A DNA stretch of 51,352 nt from Paracoccaceae bacterium (GTDB lineage Bacteria; Pseudomonadota; Alphaproteobacteria; Rhodobacterales; Rhodobacteraceae), in the NCBI GenBank assembly GCA_028874915.1, contig JAPPHA010000077.1:34346-85697 (forward strand), given 5' to 3'. A program made the translations under genes and the position numbers. Shown here in pieces: positions 7,521 through 15,221 of the stretch. Below the pieces are notes generated by a model. The model was not told the origin of the DNA and searched no databases. It saw nothing but the letters and a program-made list of their open reading frames with translations. Each line of letters begins with the position of its first letter. The first letter of the stretch is position 1.

Positions 7521-8048
7521 CTAATTGGCGACCCTTCGGATCGTGGCCAAGCGTTCGCAGACGGCGCGCGGCGTCATCGAGCCGAGATTGAGCACGGGAA
7601 TGCCGTGGGCCTCGGCAATGCGGATGCCCGTGCCGGTGCCACCGACCGCCTCGCCGCATTCCGACCAGCAAACGCAGGCATCGACGGGCCGGTCCCGAGT
7701 CACGCCGAGGATGGCGACGTTCCTGGCGTGCAGCTTGCGGACGGCCGGCAGGCAGCGGTCCCAGGCGGGATGCAGGCCGGCAGCGACGTCCATGCATTCC
7801 GCCAGCGCCGACCCGGACAGCACCCGGCAGTCGGGTCCGCGATTCCCGTTGTAGCCATGCCATGGCAGCCAGATCGTCCGTTGGCCGGCCGGCGCACCCG
7901 CAGCAAATGCAGTGTCGGCTCCGTCCGCGCCGCCGCTCGCGAGATGCCAGCCGGTCCGGGCCAGCCAACCCGCCATCGTCGTCATGTCCGCCAGGGTCTG
8001 CGGCGGCGAGGCGCGCGCGCCGATCCCGGCATAGGTCAGTGTCGCCAT
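7521..8048 (-). CDS. SLOG-superfamily (DprA/YspA-like) nucleotide-binding protein
   Basis: A 175-residue single-domain Rossmann-like protein of the SLOG/DUF2493-like group. YAGIGARASPPQTLADMTT at the N-terminus and ASGGADGADTAFAAGA near residue 38 are the phosphate-binding GxGxR and GGxxGxD motifs. CWSECGEAVGGTGTGIRIA near 128 and HGIPVLNLG near 148 give the C-terminal GG-T-A pattern seen in LOG-like folds. ATG 8048 is preceded by AAGGA. Related proteins are frequent on phages and plasmids and are proposed to bind or process nucleotides or NAD-derived signals; some act in defence. The specific role here is unknown. It lies in the accessory island between the SSB remnant and a PD-(D/E)XK-type gene. 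Confidence 0.7.
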   Translation of the reverse strand: MATLTYAGIGARASPPQTLADMTTMAGWLARTGWHLASGGADGADTAFAAGAPAGQRTIWLPWHGYNGNRGPDCRVLSGSALAECMDVAAGLHPAWDRCLPAVRKLHARNVAILGVTRDRPVDACVCWSECGEAVGGTGTGIRIAEAHGIPVLNLGSMTPRAVCERLATIRRVAN

Positions 8049-8745
8049 GTTTCCGTCCTTCCGGTCGCTGGTATCGCCGCTCCCTCTCCAGGAGCCGCTT
8101 CGCTTCCGGCTCGCTCCCTCCGCCTCTGAAATAGCGGATGTGGCGCTTCCGTTCGAATGTCCATCGGTTCCGGGGCATCGCACGGGCATGGACAAGCGGA
8201 ACTGGATCATGCGGCATGGGTTCCAGCCGTCGACGCTGGGGTCGCTTGCCCCGGTCGCGTCCTGCGGCTTGCCGTTGGACCTCCGCTGCCGCCGGCTTTG
8301 GCGGCTCGGTTGCCAGGAAGCCGGGCGGTGGCTGGCAATCGAGATCGTTGCGTTGACCGGCGCGGCGTCGGTGTTCTCGGTGCAGCCCGGCTCCGATGTG
8401 ATTGCCGTCTGTGCATTGAACTTCGGCGCCACCGTTTGGGTCGCCTGGTGGCGGTTCGCGCGCTCACGGCTGACCGCGGACGTGGGTGGGCCGGCTGCGC
8501 AGCTTGGGCGGCGGCCGGCGGCAGGAGTTTCGGGGGGTGTGAGTTTGTTGGTTCGGAGCCCCCGGCGGGGCTGTGGCCCGTGACTTCTTCCGACGGCGGA
8601 CCCGAAACCGGTTCGTGCGGTCATGGACGCCGGCGGAAGCCAAGAAACACGGCGGCAAGGAATGGTTCGGGAATAGAGGACAGCGGAACGCGGCGGGCCG
8701 GCTGCGCAGCCGGTCAGTGGCGATTTTGGCTTTCAACGGGCCGGG
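8049..8745. other. About 700 bases without a supported gene
   Basis: Frames are open in several registers on both strands but none has a convincing start, ribosome-binding site or recognisable protein sequence; the translated products are Arg/Pro/Ser-rich as expected of high-GC shadows. The region holds a 16-base palindrome and a related direct repeat, listed separately. It may be decayed coding sequence of the mobile island. Confidence 0.5.
8488..8713. repeat. Direct repeat pair, one copy within a perfect 16-base palindrome
   Basis: GGGCCGGCTGCGCAGC occurs at 8488-8503 and again at 8695-8710. In the second copy it extends to CCGGCTGCGCAGCCGG (8698-8713), which is its own reverse complement. 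The copies are 207 bases apart in otherwise gene-poor sequence upstream of the SLOG-type gene. A perfect palindrome of this length could be a protein-binding site (operator, partition or resolution site) or a folded DNA/RNA element. GC-rich sequence makes chance palindromes more likely, so this is only suggestive. Confidence 0.4.
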
Positions 8746-9312
8746 TCAGGTATCGCCGAACAATTCGTCCCACAGGCCCTCGATTGATTCGATGCACGTG
8801 AATTGGCCCTTGTTTACGACGCGATGGTTGGGTTTCTCGGCCTTCACGCCTTGGGCGTTTCCCTTGGTGTGCTTTGCGGTCTTGAAGGCGTCGAGTTTGG
8901 GCAGCTTCTTGCCGGGCTCGCCACCGAAATATAGGAAAGGCCCGAGTTCGAGAGAGTCGGGATCGAAATACACCCAGACGACGCAGCCCGACGGTTTTTT
9001 GGCCAGGGTAAGGCTGACACTCTGTCTTGAAGTCTTTGAACCGCGATGCGAACTCTTCAACTGGATATGGCGAACATGGCCGTTGCACTCGGCGATGAGG
9101 TCATAGCCGGCACGGTCGACTTCGGGTCTCGAGACTTCGATCGAGCAGTCGCCTCCTTGCCAGGACCGCTTCAGCAACTCTCCGACCAGGATGTGCTCGA
9201 CGAGTTTCTCGCGAAACGCGGAATGGACGCTGTGCTTGCTCTCGGGCATGGACTGCGGAACACTCCCCGGCATGCTGACGGCCACTGGCCGCACCTGCCC
9301 CTGCTCTGTCAC
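8746..9312 (-). CDS. PD-(D/E)XK-type nuclease-like protein
   Basis: A 188-residue protein. After a helical start (HSAFREKLVEHILVGELLKR) it shows SRPEVDRAGYDLIAECN...HIQLKSS, which fits the D...E/D-x-K core of PD-(D/E)XK nucleases (Asp of GYDL, then Gln-x-Lys on the next strand). CVVWVYFDPDSLELGPFLYF follows, resembling small restriction-like hypothetical proteins. The longest start is GTG 9312; ATG 9273 or the ATG of MPESKHS are alternatives and none has a good ribosome-binding site. The C-terminus (GLWDELFGD) is complete. It sits in the accessory island, immediately downstream of the 89-residue unknown gene. Cleavage activity and target are inference. Confidence 0.6.
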   Translation of the reverse strand: MTEQGQVRPVAVSMPGSVPQSMPESKHSVHSAFREKLVEHILVGELLKRSWQGGDCSIEVSRPEVDRAGYDLIAECNGHVRHIQLKSSHRGSKTSRQSVSLTLAKKPSGCVVWVYFDPDSLELGPFLYFGGEPGKKLPKLDAFKTAKHTKGNAQGVKAEKPNHRVVNKGQFTCIESIEGLWDELFGDT

Positions 9313-9336
9313 GCCGATCGCGAGACGGCAAGCGGT

Positions 9337-9606
9337 TCAGTGCCAGATCCCGCCGTTGGGTTCGCCGTCCTCGGCGTGCATGGATGCGGCGGCCATGGCG
9401 GTCCACGCCTCTCGGTCGAGTCCGAGCCGGAGGTTCAATCGATCGCAAATCGACAGGGCATCGTCGAGATCGAGCGCCACCAGCGCGGTCGGGATATGTC
9501 CGGCAAGGCCCTCAATCACAATCCGGATCTGCTGGACATCGGCCTCGACGTCGTAGGCCGGCGCGAAACAGTAATTCGGTTCGTCGGGCAGGGTCTGTGC
9601 GGTCAT
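9337..9606 (-). CDS. Small conserved-looking accessory protein, function unknown
   Basis: An 89-residue protein starting at ATG 9606 with a near-perfect AAGGAG 7 bases upstream, so translation is well supported. The sequence (NYCFAPAYDVEADVQQIRIV, then GHIPTALVALDLDDALSICD and RLNLRLGLDREAWTAM) is acidic and helical, with no signal peptide or membrane segment. I do not recognise a named family; the composition and location resemble small accessory genes of alphaproteobacterial plasmids. The stop is 24 bases before the GTG start of the PD-(D/E)XK-type gene, so the two are probably co-transcribed. Confidence 0.55.
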   Translation of the reverse strand: MTAQTLPDEPNYCFAPAYDVEADVQQIRIVIEGLAGHIPTALVALDLDDALSICDRLNLRLGLDREAWTAMAAASMHAEDGEPNGGIWH

Positions 9607-10105
9607 GGAACTCTCCTTCGGACGGCCGCCGCCCGGCCGGCCATACGGATCACGGCGGGTGGCGGCGCGGGTATGTCGTTTCGGAACCTTAGGCGGCGAG
9701 CGGCCAACGGTCGAGGATGCGCTCCATCGCGGCGGCGTTCGGCGTGAACACGCGCTTCCGCCAAGAGATGATTCAGCTCCGGCGGGCGGAGCTCGCGAAT
9801 CCGAAGCCGGCGGCGTCCTCGCGCCGAACGAAGGCGATCTACTTTCCGATCGTCGAGGAACCGGACCTTGAGCGGAGGTTCGATGACAGCCACCGGCGCT
9901 ACAAGGCCAAAGTGCCTTGCCAGATTCCGCAGTGGCGACCTTGGAGCCAACCGTGAACCCTGCCGGTACTGAGTGCACGACAGGAATTCCTGTTCGGATC
10001 CGGTAATGATGTGGAGTTACAGTACGGTCCGAAGGGGTTCACTGGTGGCACCACCCCGATTGATCCCCATTGCAGGAAACCTCTCGAGGGCGGGCGGCAG
10101 GCCGG
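9607..10105. other. About 500 bases without a supported gene
   Basis: Both strands carry short open frames here (for example plus-strand 9717-9956 and minus-strand 9603-9950), but they overlap one another, lack ribosome-binding sites and resemble nothing I know. The stretch separates the accessory island from the threonine aldolase operon and may include its promoterless 3' flank. I see no clear terminator hairpin with a T-run. Confidence 0.5.
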
Positions 10106-11140
10106 TCAATTGGAGAGCACGGTTCCGAGAATTTCGATCGTACGCTCCACATCTGCCCGAGAGATGTGGCGATGAAGAACGAATCGAAAGCGGTTTCCCT
10201 TCGGTTCATTGACCAGAACGCCAAGGGCTCGCAGCCGGGACGCCAGCCGACTTGGAGGGATCACTGAATCCGGCACTTGGACATAAACGATGTTGGTCTC
10301 CACACCGCTTTGGTCTATCGACAGGCCGAACCTGGCCAGCCCACCGGCGAGGATCTGCGCATTGGCGTGATCGGCAGCGAGTCCGGGAATTCCGTGTTCA
10401 AGCGCGACGATCCCGGCCGCGGCAAAGACGCCGGCCTGACGCATGGCGCCCCCGACCATCTGCCGGCTTCGCCGGGCCCGTTCGATGACGTCCCTCGGTC
10501 CGCAGAGCAGTGAACCGACCGGAGCGCCGAGTCCCTTGGTGAGGCAGAATGTCAGGGTATCGGCGGGGGCAGCGAGAGCTGCGGCATTGTCCCCGGTCGC
10601 CGTCTCGGCATTGAAAATTCGGGCGCCATCAATGTGGACATGCAGTCCCATTCTGCGAGCGACTTCGGCGAGGGCGCGGGTTTCGGAAGCGGTGACGCAG
10701 ACACCGCCAGCGGCATTGTGGGTGTTTTCGAGGCAAAGAAGCGTCGGACGGGGGTGATGCGGAAGATCCGGCAGTTGGGCGGCTTCGACGGCGGCTGGCG
10801 TCGCGGCAGCTGGTCCCGCGTCGAAGACCCGGGGAAATACGCCGCAAACGCCCGCGACATGGCCAGCCTCGTTTTCTACGATGTGCGAACGCTTCTCCGC
10901 CAGCAGGGCGTCACCGTTCCGGGCCAGAGTGAGAATGGCAACCAGATTTCCCATGGTGCCGCTGAGAACGAGCAGCGCGGACTCCTTGCCGACACGCTCC
11001 GCCGCCATGGCCTCAAGCCTCCGTACGGTCGGGTCGTCGCCATACTGGTCATCTCCGACCTCGGCATCCGCCATCGCCTGCCGCATCTGCGCCGAAGGGC
11101 GAGTGACGGTATCGCTGCGTAGATCGATGATCCGGGCCAG
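10106..11140 (-). CDS. ltaE: Low-specificity L-threonine aldolase, start codon uncertain
   Basis: A PLP enzyme of the beta-eliminating lyase family that splits L-threonine or other beta-hydroxy amino acids into glycine and an aldehyde. HIDGARIFNA carries the Asp that contacts the cofactor. LTFCLTKGLGAPVGSLL contains the Schiff-base Lys, about residue 202. The expected N-terminus IIDLRSDTVTRPSAQ is present in frame upstream of the first ATG (11086), but the only initiation candidate covering it is CTG 11140, with a GGGAGA a few bases upstream; an in-frame TGA lies further back. Starting at ATG 11086 would delete the RSDTVT motif that lines the active site. It is the last gene after the dehydratase, 43 bases away. 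Together they suit catabolism of a hydroxylated amino acid or sugar acid. Confidence 0.85.
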   Translation of the reverse strand: MARIIDLRSDTVTRPSAQMRQAMADAEVGDDQYGDDPTVRRLEAMAAERVGKESALLVLSGTMGNLVAILTLARNGDALLAEKRSHIVENEAGHVAGVCGVFPRVFDAGPAAATPAAVEAAQLPDLPHHPRPTLLCLENTHNAAGGVCVTASETRALAEVARRMGLHVHIDGARIFNAETATGDNAAALAAPADTLTFCLTKGLGAPVGSLLCGPRDVIERARRSRQMVGGAMRQAGVFAAAGIVALEHGIPGLAADHANAQILAGGLARFGLSIDQSGVETNIVYVQVPDSVIPPSRLASRLRALGVLVNEPKGNRFRFVLHRHISRADVERTIEILGTVLSN

Positions 11141-11183
11141 GGCGGGTCTCCCAGACTTGCGTTCCGAACTCGGTCAGTCCCGT

Positions 11184-13007
11184 TCAGTGATTATCACGGG
11201 GCAGTTGTGACGCGACCCGGCGGTACTCGGTGGCAAATTCGAGGCAGCCGCCCTCAGCGAGCTGGCCGACATGCATTCTGTAGAGTTCCTGCCAGGGAGT
11301 CTGGTTGACGAGGTCTGGTGGCCGCCACGCCTCACGTCGGGCCTTCCATTCAGTTTTATCCACCAGCGCATCGAGCCGGCAGCGGTTGAGATCAAGCCGA
11401 ACCCTGTCACCGGTCCGGATCAGCGCCAACCCGCCGCCGACGACGGCCTCGGGTGACGCGTTGAGGATTGAAGGAGACTCGGACGTACCGGACTGCCGGC
11501 CGTCGCCGACTGTCGGCAGGTGATAAATCCCCTGTCCGATCAGAGCGTCAGGCGGCTGCATGTTCACGACCTCAGCGGATCCGGGGTACCCGACACAGCC
11601 GACGCCCCGAATGAACAGGATGCTCCGATCGCCGATGTCGAGTTCCGGATCGTTGATTCGATGATGATAGTCCTCCGGCCCCTCGAATACGACGGCTTTC
11701 GCCTCGAAGACGCCTTCCGAACCAGGGTCGGAGAGAAACCGGGAACGGAAGTCGGCGGAGATTACCGAAGTCTTCATGAGCGCGCTGTCGAAAAGGTTGC
11801 CGCTTAGAACCAGGAATCCGGCCTTGTCCCGAAGGGGGTTGTCGAGTGGCCGGATGACGGCCTGATCGGCGGACCGCGTCTCGCCCAAGTTGTCTCCAAG
11901 CCGATTGCCGGTCACCGTCAGGACATTGGTGTCAAGCCGGTTCCCGGCCTTCAGTTCGCCCATGACGGCCGGAACCCCGCCGGCCCGGAAATAGGCCTCG
12001 CCGAGGAACTCACCTGCGGGCTGGAGATTGACGAGCAGCGGAACATCGAAGCCAATGCGCTGCCAATCCGTAACATCCAATTCGACCCCGGCATGGCGGG
12101 CGACGGCCTGGAGGTGTGGTGGTGCATTGGTCGAGCCGCCGATCGCCGAATTCACGACGATGGCGTTTTCGAAGGCTTGGCGGGTCAGAATTGCCGACGG
12201 TCGAAGGTCTTCCAATACCAGTTTGACAGCGCGAACGCCTGTCGCATAGGCCATGGCCATGCGTTCCCGGAACGGCGCCGGGATTGCTGCGCACCCGGGG
12301 AGGCTCATTCCCAACGCTTCCGCCATGGCGTTCATTGTGCTGGCCGTGCCCATGGTGTTGCAGTGGCCCAGCGAGGGGGCAGCCGCGCAGGCTCGGCTAA
12401 GGAATTCCGGATAATCGATGCGGCCCTCGGCCAGAAGCCGACGGCTTTCCCAGACAATCGTTCCCGACCCGGCCAACTGGCCGTTCCACCAGCCATCCAG
12501 CATTGGACCACCGGAGAGCACGATGGCAGGGAGGTCGACAGTTGCCGCTCCCATCAGCATCGCCGGGGTGGTCTTGTCGCACCCTGTGGTCAGCACCACC
12601 CCGTCGATCGGGTAGCCGTGAAGGACTTCGACAAGCGACAAATAGGCCAGGTTGCGGTCCAGAGCCGCCGTCGGGCGCTTGCCGGTTTCCTGGATCGGAT
12701 GAACCGGGAACTCCATTGGTACGCCGCCAGCGTCCCGGATACCGGCCTTGATCCGATCGGCCAGAAATACATGGATCTTGTTGCAGGGCGAGAGATCAGA
12801 ACCCGTCTGAGCAATTCCGATGACAGGTCGGCCGGACTGCAGTTCTGACTGCGTGTACTCCTGGTTCAGGTAACGCTCGATGTAAAGCGCCGTCATCCCG
12901 GGATTGCCGGGATTGTCGAACCATTGCTGCGAGCGGAATCGCGTCGGCTTGTCCGAATCGGAGCCTGTTTCTTTCCCGGGGTTGTCGGTTGATTCGGTCA
13001 TCATCAT
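11184..13007 (-). CDS. IlvD/Edd-family sugar-acid dehydratase
   Basis: A 607-residue iron-sulfur dehydratase of the IlvD/Edd family, removing water from a dihydroxy acid or aldonic acid. TTGCDKTTPAMLMGA and GHCNTMGTASTMNAMAEALG are the two Cys-containing cluster and substrate motifs; NSAIGGSTNAP follows. RFRSQQWFDNPGNPGMTALY near the N-terminus and the length are closer to the L-arabonate/D-xylonate dehydratase subgroup than to the 550-residue branched-chain enzyme. Three consecutive ATG codons (13007, 13004, 13001) follow an AGGAAA site; I take the first. The frame extends to 13094 but the added residues are not family-like. It lies between an ABC-transporter ATPase fragment and threonine aldolase on the same strand, implying that the lost transporter fed this pathway. 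Confidence 0.9.
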   Translation of the reverse strand: MMMTESTDNPGKETGSDSDKPTRFRSQQWFDNPGNPGMTALYIERYLNQEYTQSELQSGRPVIGIAQTGSDLSPCNKIHVFLADRIKAGIRDAGGVPMEFPVHPIQETGKRPTAALDRNLAYLSLVEVLHGYPIDGVVLTTGCDKTTPAMLMGAATVDLPAIVLSGGPMLDGWWNGQLAGSGTIVWESRRLLAEGRIDYPEFLSRACAAAPSLGHCNTMGTASTMNAMAEALGMSLPGCAAIPAPFRERMAMAYATGVRAVKLVLEDLRPSAILTRQAFENAIVVNSAIGGSTNAPPHLQAVARHAGVELDVTDWQRIGFDVPLLVNLQPAGEFLGEAYFRAGGVPAVMGELKAGNRLDTNVLTVTGNRLGDNLGETRSADQAVIRPLDNPLRDKAGFLVLSGNLFDSALMKTSVISADFRSRFLSDPGSEGVFEAKAVVFEGPEDYHHRINDPELDIGDRSILFIRGVGCVGYPGSAEVVNMQPPDALIGQGIYHLPTVGDGRQSGTSESPSILNASPEAVVGGGLALIRTGDRVRLDLNRCRLDALVDKTEWKARREAWRPPDLVNQTPWQELYRMHVGQLAEGGCLEFATEYRRVASQLPRDNH

Positions 13008-13090
13008 TCGTTTTCCTGGCTGGTTCTTGGAAGAGAAACCGCTGTGGTTGCGGTCATGACTTGGAACTCCTGTTGTCTGCCGGCCGCCGA

Positions 13091-13450
13091 TCACGCCGCC
13101 GGAGACAGGTCAAGAGCGGCGTGGACCCGCCGTTTTGTATAGTCGGTTTGCAGGTCTTCCTGGACGTCCTGCGTCGATCCCCGTTCGACCACCCGGCCGT
13201 GTTGCATGACGATGGCATTGTGGCAGAGGGCCCGGATCACCTTCAGGTCATGGCTGGCGAACAGATAGCCGAGACCGTGTTTGCGACGGGGGTTCCACAG
13301 AAGATCGATGACCTGGGCCTGGATGGAGTGGTCAAGCGCCGATGTCGGTTCGTTGAGAAGGACGAATCGGGGTTTGAGAATCATCGCCCGGGCAGTGGCG
13401 ATCCGCTGGCGCTGTTCGCCGGAGAGTTCATTCGGGAATCGATCCATGAC
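13091..13450 (-). pseudogene. C-terminal half of a peptide-type ABC transporter ATPase (DppF/YejF-like)
   Basis: The sequence begins abruptly just before DRFPNELSGEQRQRIATARA, the ABC signature. It continues through RFVLLNEPTSALDHSIQAQV (Walker B and D-loop) and FASHDLKVIRAL (H-loop), and ends in a normal family tail (DYTKRRVHAALDLSPAA). The first half, including Walker A, is absent and a stop lies just upstream of 13447. The signature glycine is Glu (SGEQ) and the Walker B Asp is Asn, further signs of decay. It is collinear with the dehydratase and with fragments of the same transporter type at 14.6-15.7 kb, separated by a toxin-antitoxin pair and a transposase remnant. Original role: energising oligopeptide or opine uptake. 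Confidence 0.8.
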
Positions 13451-13614
13451 GTCCGGTCAGGCTAGGTAGAACGGGACCTTATGGCGCCTCTTCGACCCAG
13501 CCCGATATTTCCCGACCTCCGCCCGTCGGTCCGTAAACCCGGCACCGGCTGGAGGATAGGCCAGACAGCGCTGGGGAGAGTACGAAGTGCCATGCGCCAA
13601 AGCCGCCTGCGATC

Positions 13615-13959
13615 CTAACGGCCGAGGACGGTGCCGATGCCGGCAAGCAGCAGAGCGAGCTTGGCCGACGAAATCCGGCCCGTGCGTTCTTCGAGAAGCG
13701 GCCGGTCGAGCGCGACGATCTGCGTCGCGTTGGCGACGGAGTCTTTCGGCAGGCCCGTCATCGCGGCGGTCAACAGCACGTTCCCCGGCGCGTCTGCCCA
13801 CCGAAGGTTGCTCGTGAGCGGGATGCAGACCGCCGTGGCCAGACGGCTTCGGTTCAGCGCATCCCCCTGGACGACGACCACCGGGCGGCGAAAGCCCGGC
13901 CCCGAACCCGACGGCTCCGGCAATTCGGCCCAGCACACATCTCCCTGGGAAATCACCAT
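13615..13959 (-). CDS. MazF/PemK-family toxin (mRNA interferase)
   Basis: A 114-residue endoribonuclease toxin of the MazF/PemK family. GDVCWAELPEPSGSGPGFRR then PVVVVQGDALNRS is the N-terminal RPVVVVQ signature, AVCIPLTSNLRW the central strand, and LPKDSVANATQIVALDR the conserved Ser/Asn-Thr-Gln segment; LLAGIGTVLGR closes the fold. Its start (13959) overlaps the antitoxin stop by 7 bases, so the pair is translationally coupled. It is intact, unlike everything around it: the module sits in the gap between two halves of a broken ABC transporter, next to a Tn3-family remnant, and was probably brought in by that transposition. Confidence 0.85.
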   Translation of the reverse strand: MVISQGDVCWAELPEPSGSGPGFRRPVVVVQGDALNRSRLATAVCIPLTSNLRWADAPGNVLLTAAMTGLPKDSVANATQIVALDRPLLEERTGRISSAKLALLLAGIGTVLGR

Positions 13960-14189
13960 TCGGTGGCGGCGAGCACTCGCCTGCCGGCGGCGGCGAGGAA
14001 GGCATCATCGTTCCCTCCGATCTCGTCGCATACTTGGTTCATCGAGTCGGTGACCTCGTCCTGTGCATGGCGCGCGAGATATTCGTCGAGCGCAACGGCG
14101 TACACTTCGCTTCGGGACCGCCGTTCCTGAGAGGCCAGTCGCTCGGCGCGTTCGAAAATGTCGTCGGGGATGGATACGGCTGTTTTCAT
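13953..14189 (-). CDS. Ribbon-helix-helix antitoxin of the MazEF-like pair
   Basis: A 78-residue protein beginning MKTAVSIPDDIFERAERLA, the standard beta-strand plus helix of CopG/RHH antitoxins, then RRSRSEVYAVALDEYLARH. The acidic C-terminal half (DEVTDSMNQVCDEIGGND) is the expected toxin-binding tail. It probably dimerises, binds its own promoter just upstream (14190-14258), and neutralises the following PemK-type toxin, with which it overlaps by 7 bases. The antitoxin-first order is usual for mazEF. Both genes look intact. Confidence 0.85.
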   Translation of the reverse strand: MKTAVSIPDDIFERAERLASQERRSRSEVYAVALDEYLARHAQDEVTDSMNQVCDEIGGNDDAFLAAAGRRVLAATEW

Positions 14190-14260
14190 ACCCGAAGTAT
14201 GACCACTTCCCGTGGCGGACGGTCAAGAGGGTTCTAGCCGGATTCGTGTTGAAATACACG

Positions 14261-14472
14261 TTAACGGCCTCGCCTGAGTAGTCTTGTGGGGTCGATTTTG
14301 ATCTCGCCGTAGCGGACTATATTCTTCCATTCGATCGGGCTGATTTGGCGAAGCAGGTCGCGGTCAAACGGAAAGTTTGGCGTGGCCGTCATTTTCGAGA
14401 CTTCCGGGCCTGCCAATAGATGATGTTGGCGAGGATGAGCGTCAGACACGAACAGGTCTTCATCGGGTCTTA
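14261..14472 (-). pseudogene. Tn3-family transposase, frameshifted C-terminal remnant
   Basis: Two reading frames together give the end of a Tn3-family (DUF4158-type) transposase. Frame one carries CLTLILANIIYWQARK. Frame two continues VSKMTATPNFPFDRDLLRQ and ISPIEWKNIVRYGEIKID, ending LLRRGR at 14261. The pattern I/VYWQAR followed by SPIEWxNxxxYGE is characteristic of the C-terminus in this group. A one- or two-base indel near 14400 separates the pieces, and nothing N-terminal remains. Terminal inverted repeats could not be assigned with confidence, though GTTAACG near 14261 and GCGTTAAAA near 14571 are candidates. It lies directly upstream of the antitoxin gene. Confidence 0.6.
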
Positions 14473-14586
14473 GACTTCGCCGGTGCTGATCCTGTAGGAC
14501 TTCATGGACCTTTGTTCGGATAGACCAAAATGTCGGGATCGGAGGTCGGCACGGATTTGTCTTGAAGAAACTAGCGTTAAAATCGG

Positions 14587-14999
14587 TCAGTTCGATCGTA
14601 CGAAACCGAACGTGTTTCCATGACGCAGGCAGACACGGTCGGAGGTCTGACAGACGACGGTCAGGTCATGGGTGATCAGCAGGATCGCCATTCCGCGACG
14701 TCGCTGGATATCCTTGAGGAGTGCCAGGATCTCGGCCTGGACCGTCAAATCGAGAACGGTCGTCGGTTCGTGGGCCATCAATGGATCCGGTTCAATGGCG
14801 AGCGCCATCGCGATCATCACCCGTTGGCGCTGACCACCGGACAGTTCGTGAGGATACTGGGACAATCGGGTTTAAGGTTCGCCGATCCGGACTTCCCGGA
14901 GCAACTGGATGACCTGAGTCCTCACCGCCTGTTTGGAGACCTTCGGGTGGGCGCGGATGATCTCGGTCACCTGATCACCGATCCGGTAGATTGGGTTGA
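14587..14999 (-). pseudogene. DppD/YejF-like peptide ABC transporter ATPase, truncated with in-frame stop
   Basis: Reading from 14999 downward: NPIYRIGDQVTEIIRAH (Q-loop region), VIQLLREVRIGEP, a TAA at 14872-14874, then [20 protein letters not shown] (signature), [20 protein letters not shown] (Walker B, with the usual Ala-Asp-Glu changed to Ala-His-Glu) and [20 protein letters not shown] (H-loop). After Arg-Val-Cys-Leu the sequence leaves the family (NTFGFVRSN). Walker A is missing because the fragment is fused at about 15000 to a permease N-terminus. So the first ATPase of a dipeptide-type transporter has lost both ends and gained a nonsense codon. It is collinear with the other transporter pieces here. 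Confidence 0.8.
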
Positions 15000-15101
15000 G
15001 CCAGATGTAGACGTAGTCGCCGGGGACGGCGACGATCAGACCGAAGGAATTGACCGAAATACCGATGAGCAGGGAATTGCCGCGAGAATTCGCTGCGCCA
15101 T
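15000..15101 (-). pseudogene. N-terminal fragment of a DppB-like permease, fused to ATPase remnant
   Basis: From ATG 15101 the product reads MAQRILAAIP, the typical positively charged start and first membrane helix of DppB-type permeases. After a small frameshift the neighbouring frame continues LLIGISVNSFGLIVAVPGDY, matching the rest of that helix and the conserved PGD. At about 15000 this runs straight into ATPase sequence (NPIYRIGDQV). Only about 34 of the usual 310 or so residues survive, and the second permease gene is gone entirely. A single deletion from dppB to dppD would produce this junction. Confidence 0.55.
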
Positions 15102-15221
15102 GAAAACGAGAAGGCCCAATTCATTTCGCCTTGTCCCGTCATTGGTGGGTTCCGGCTCGCGAGCCGGTTTCTGCTGGCCCCGCCAGGCGAGTGGCCCGCA
15201 GGTCCGCATGGTCAGGTCAGC

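Noticed and set aside
9603-9956. Overlapping open frames on both strands
   Set aside because: They are mutually antisense, have no start signal and show no similarity to anything I recognise.
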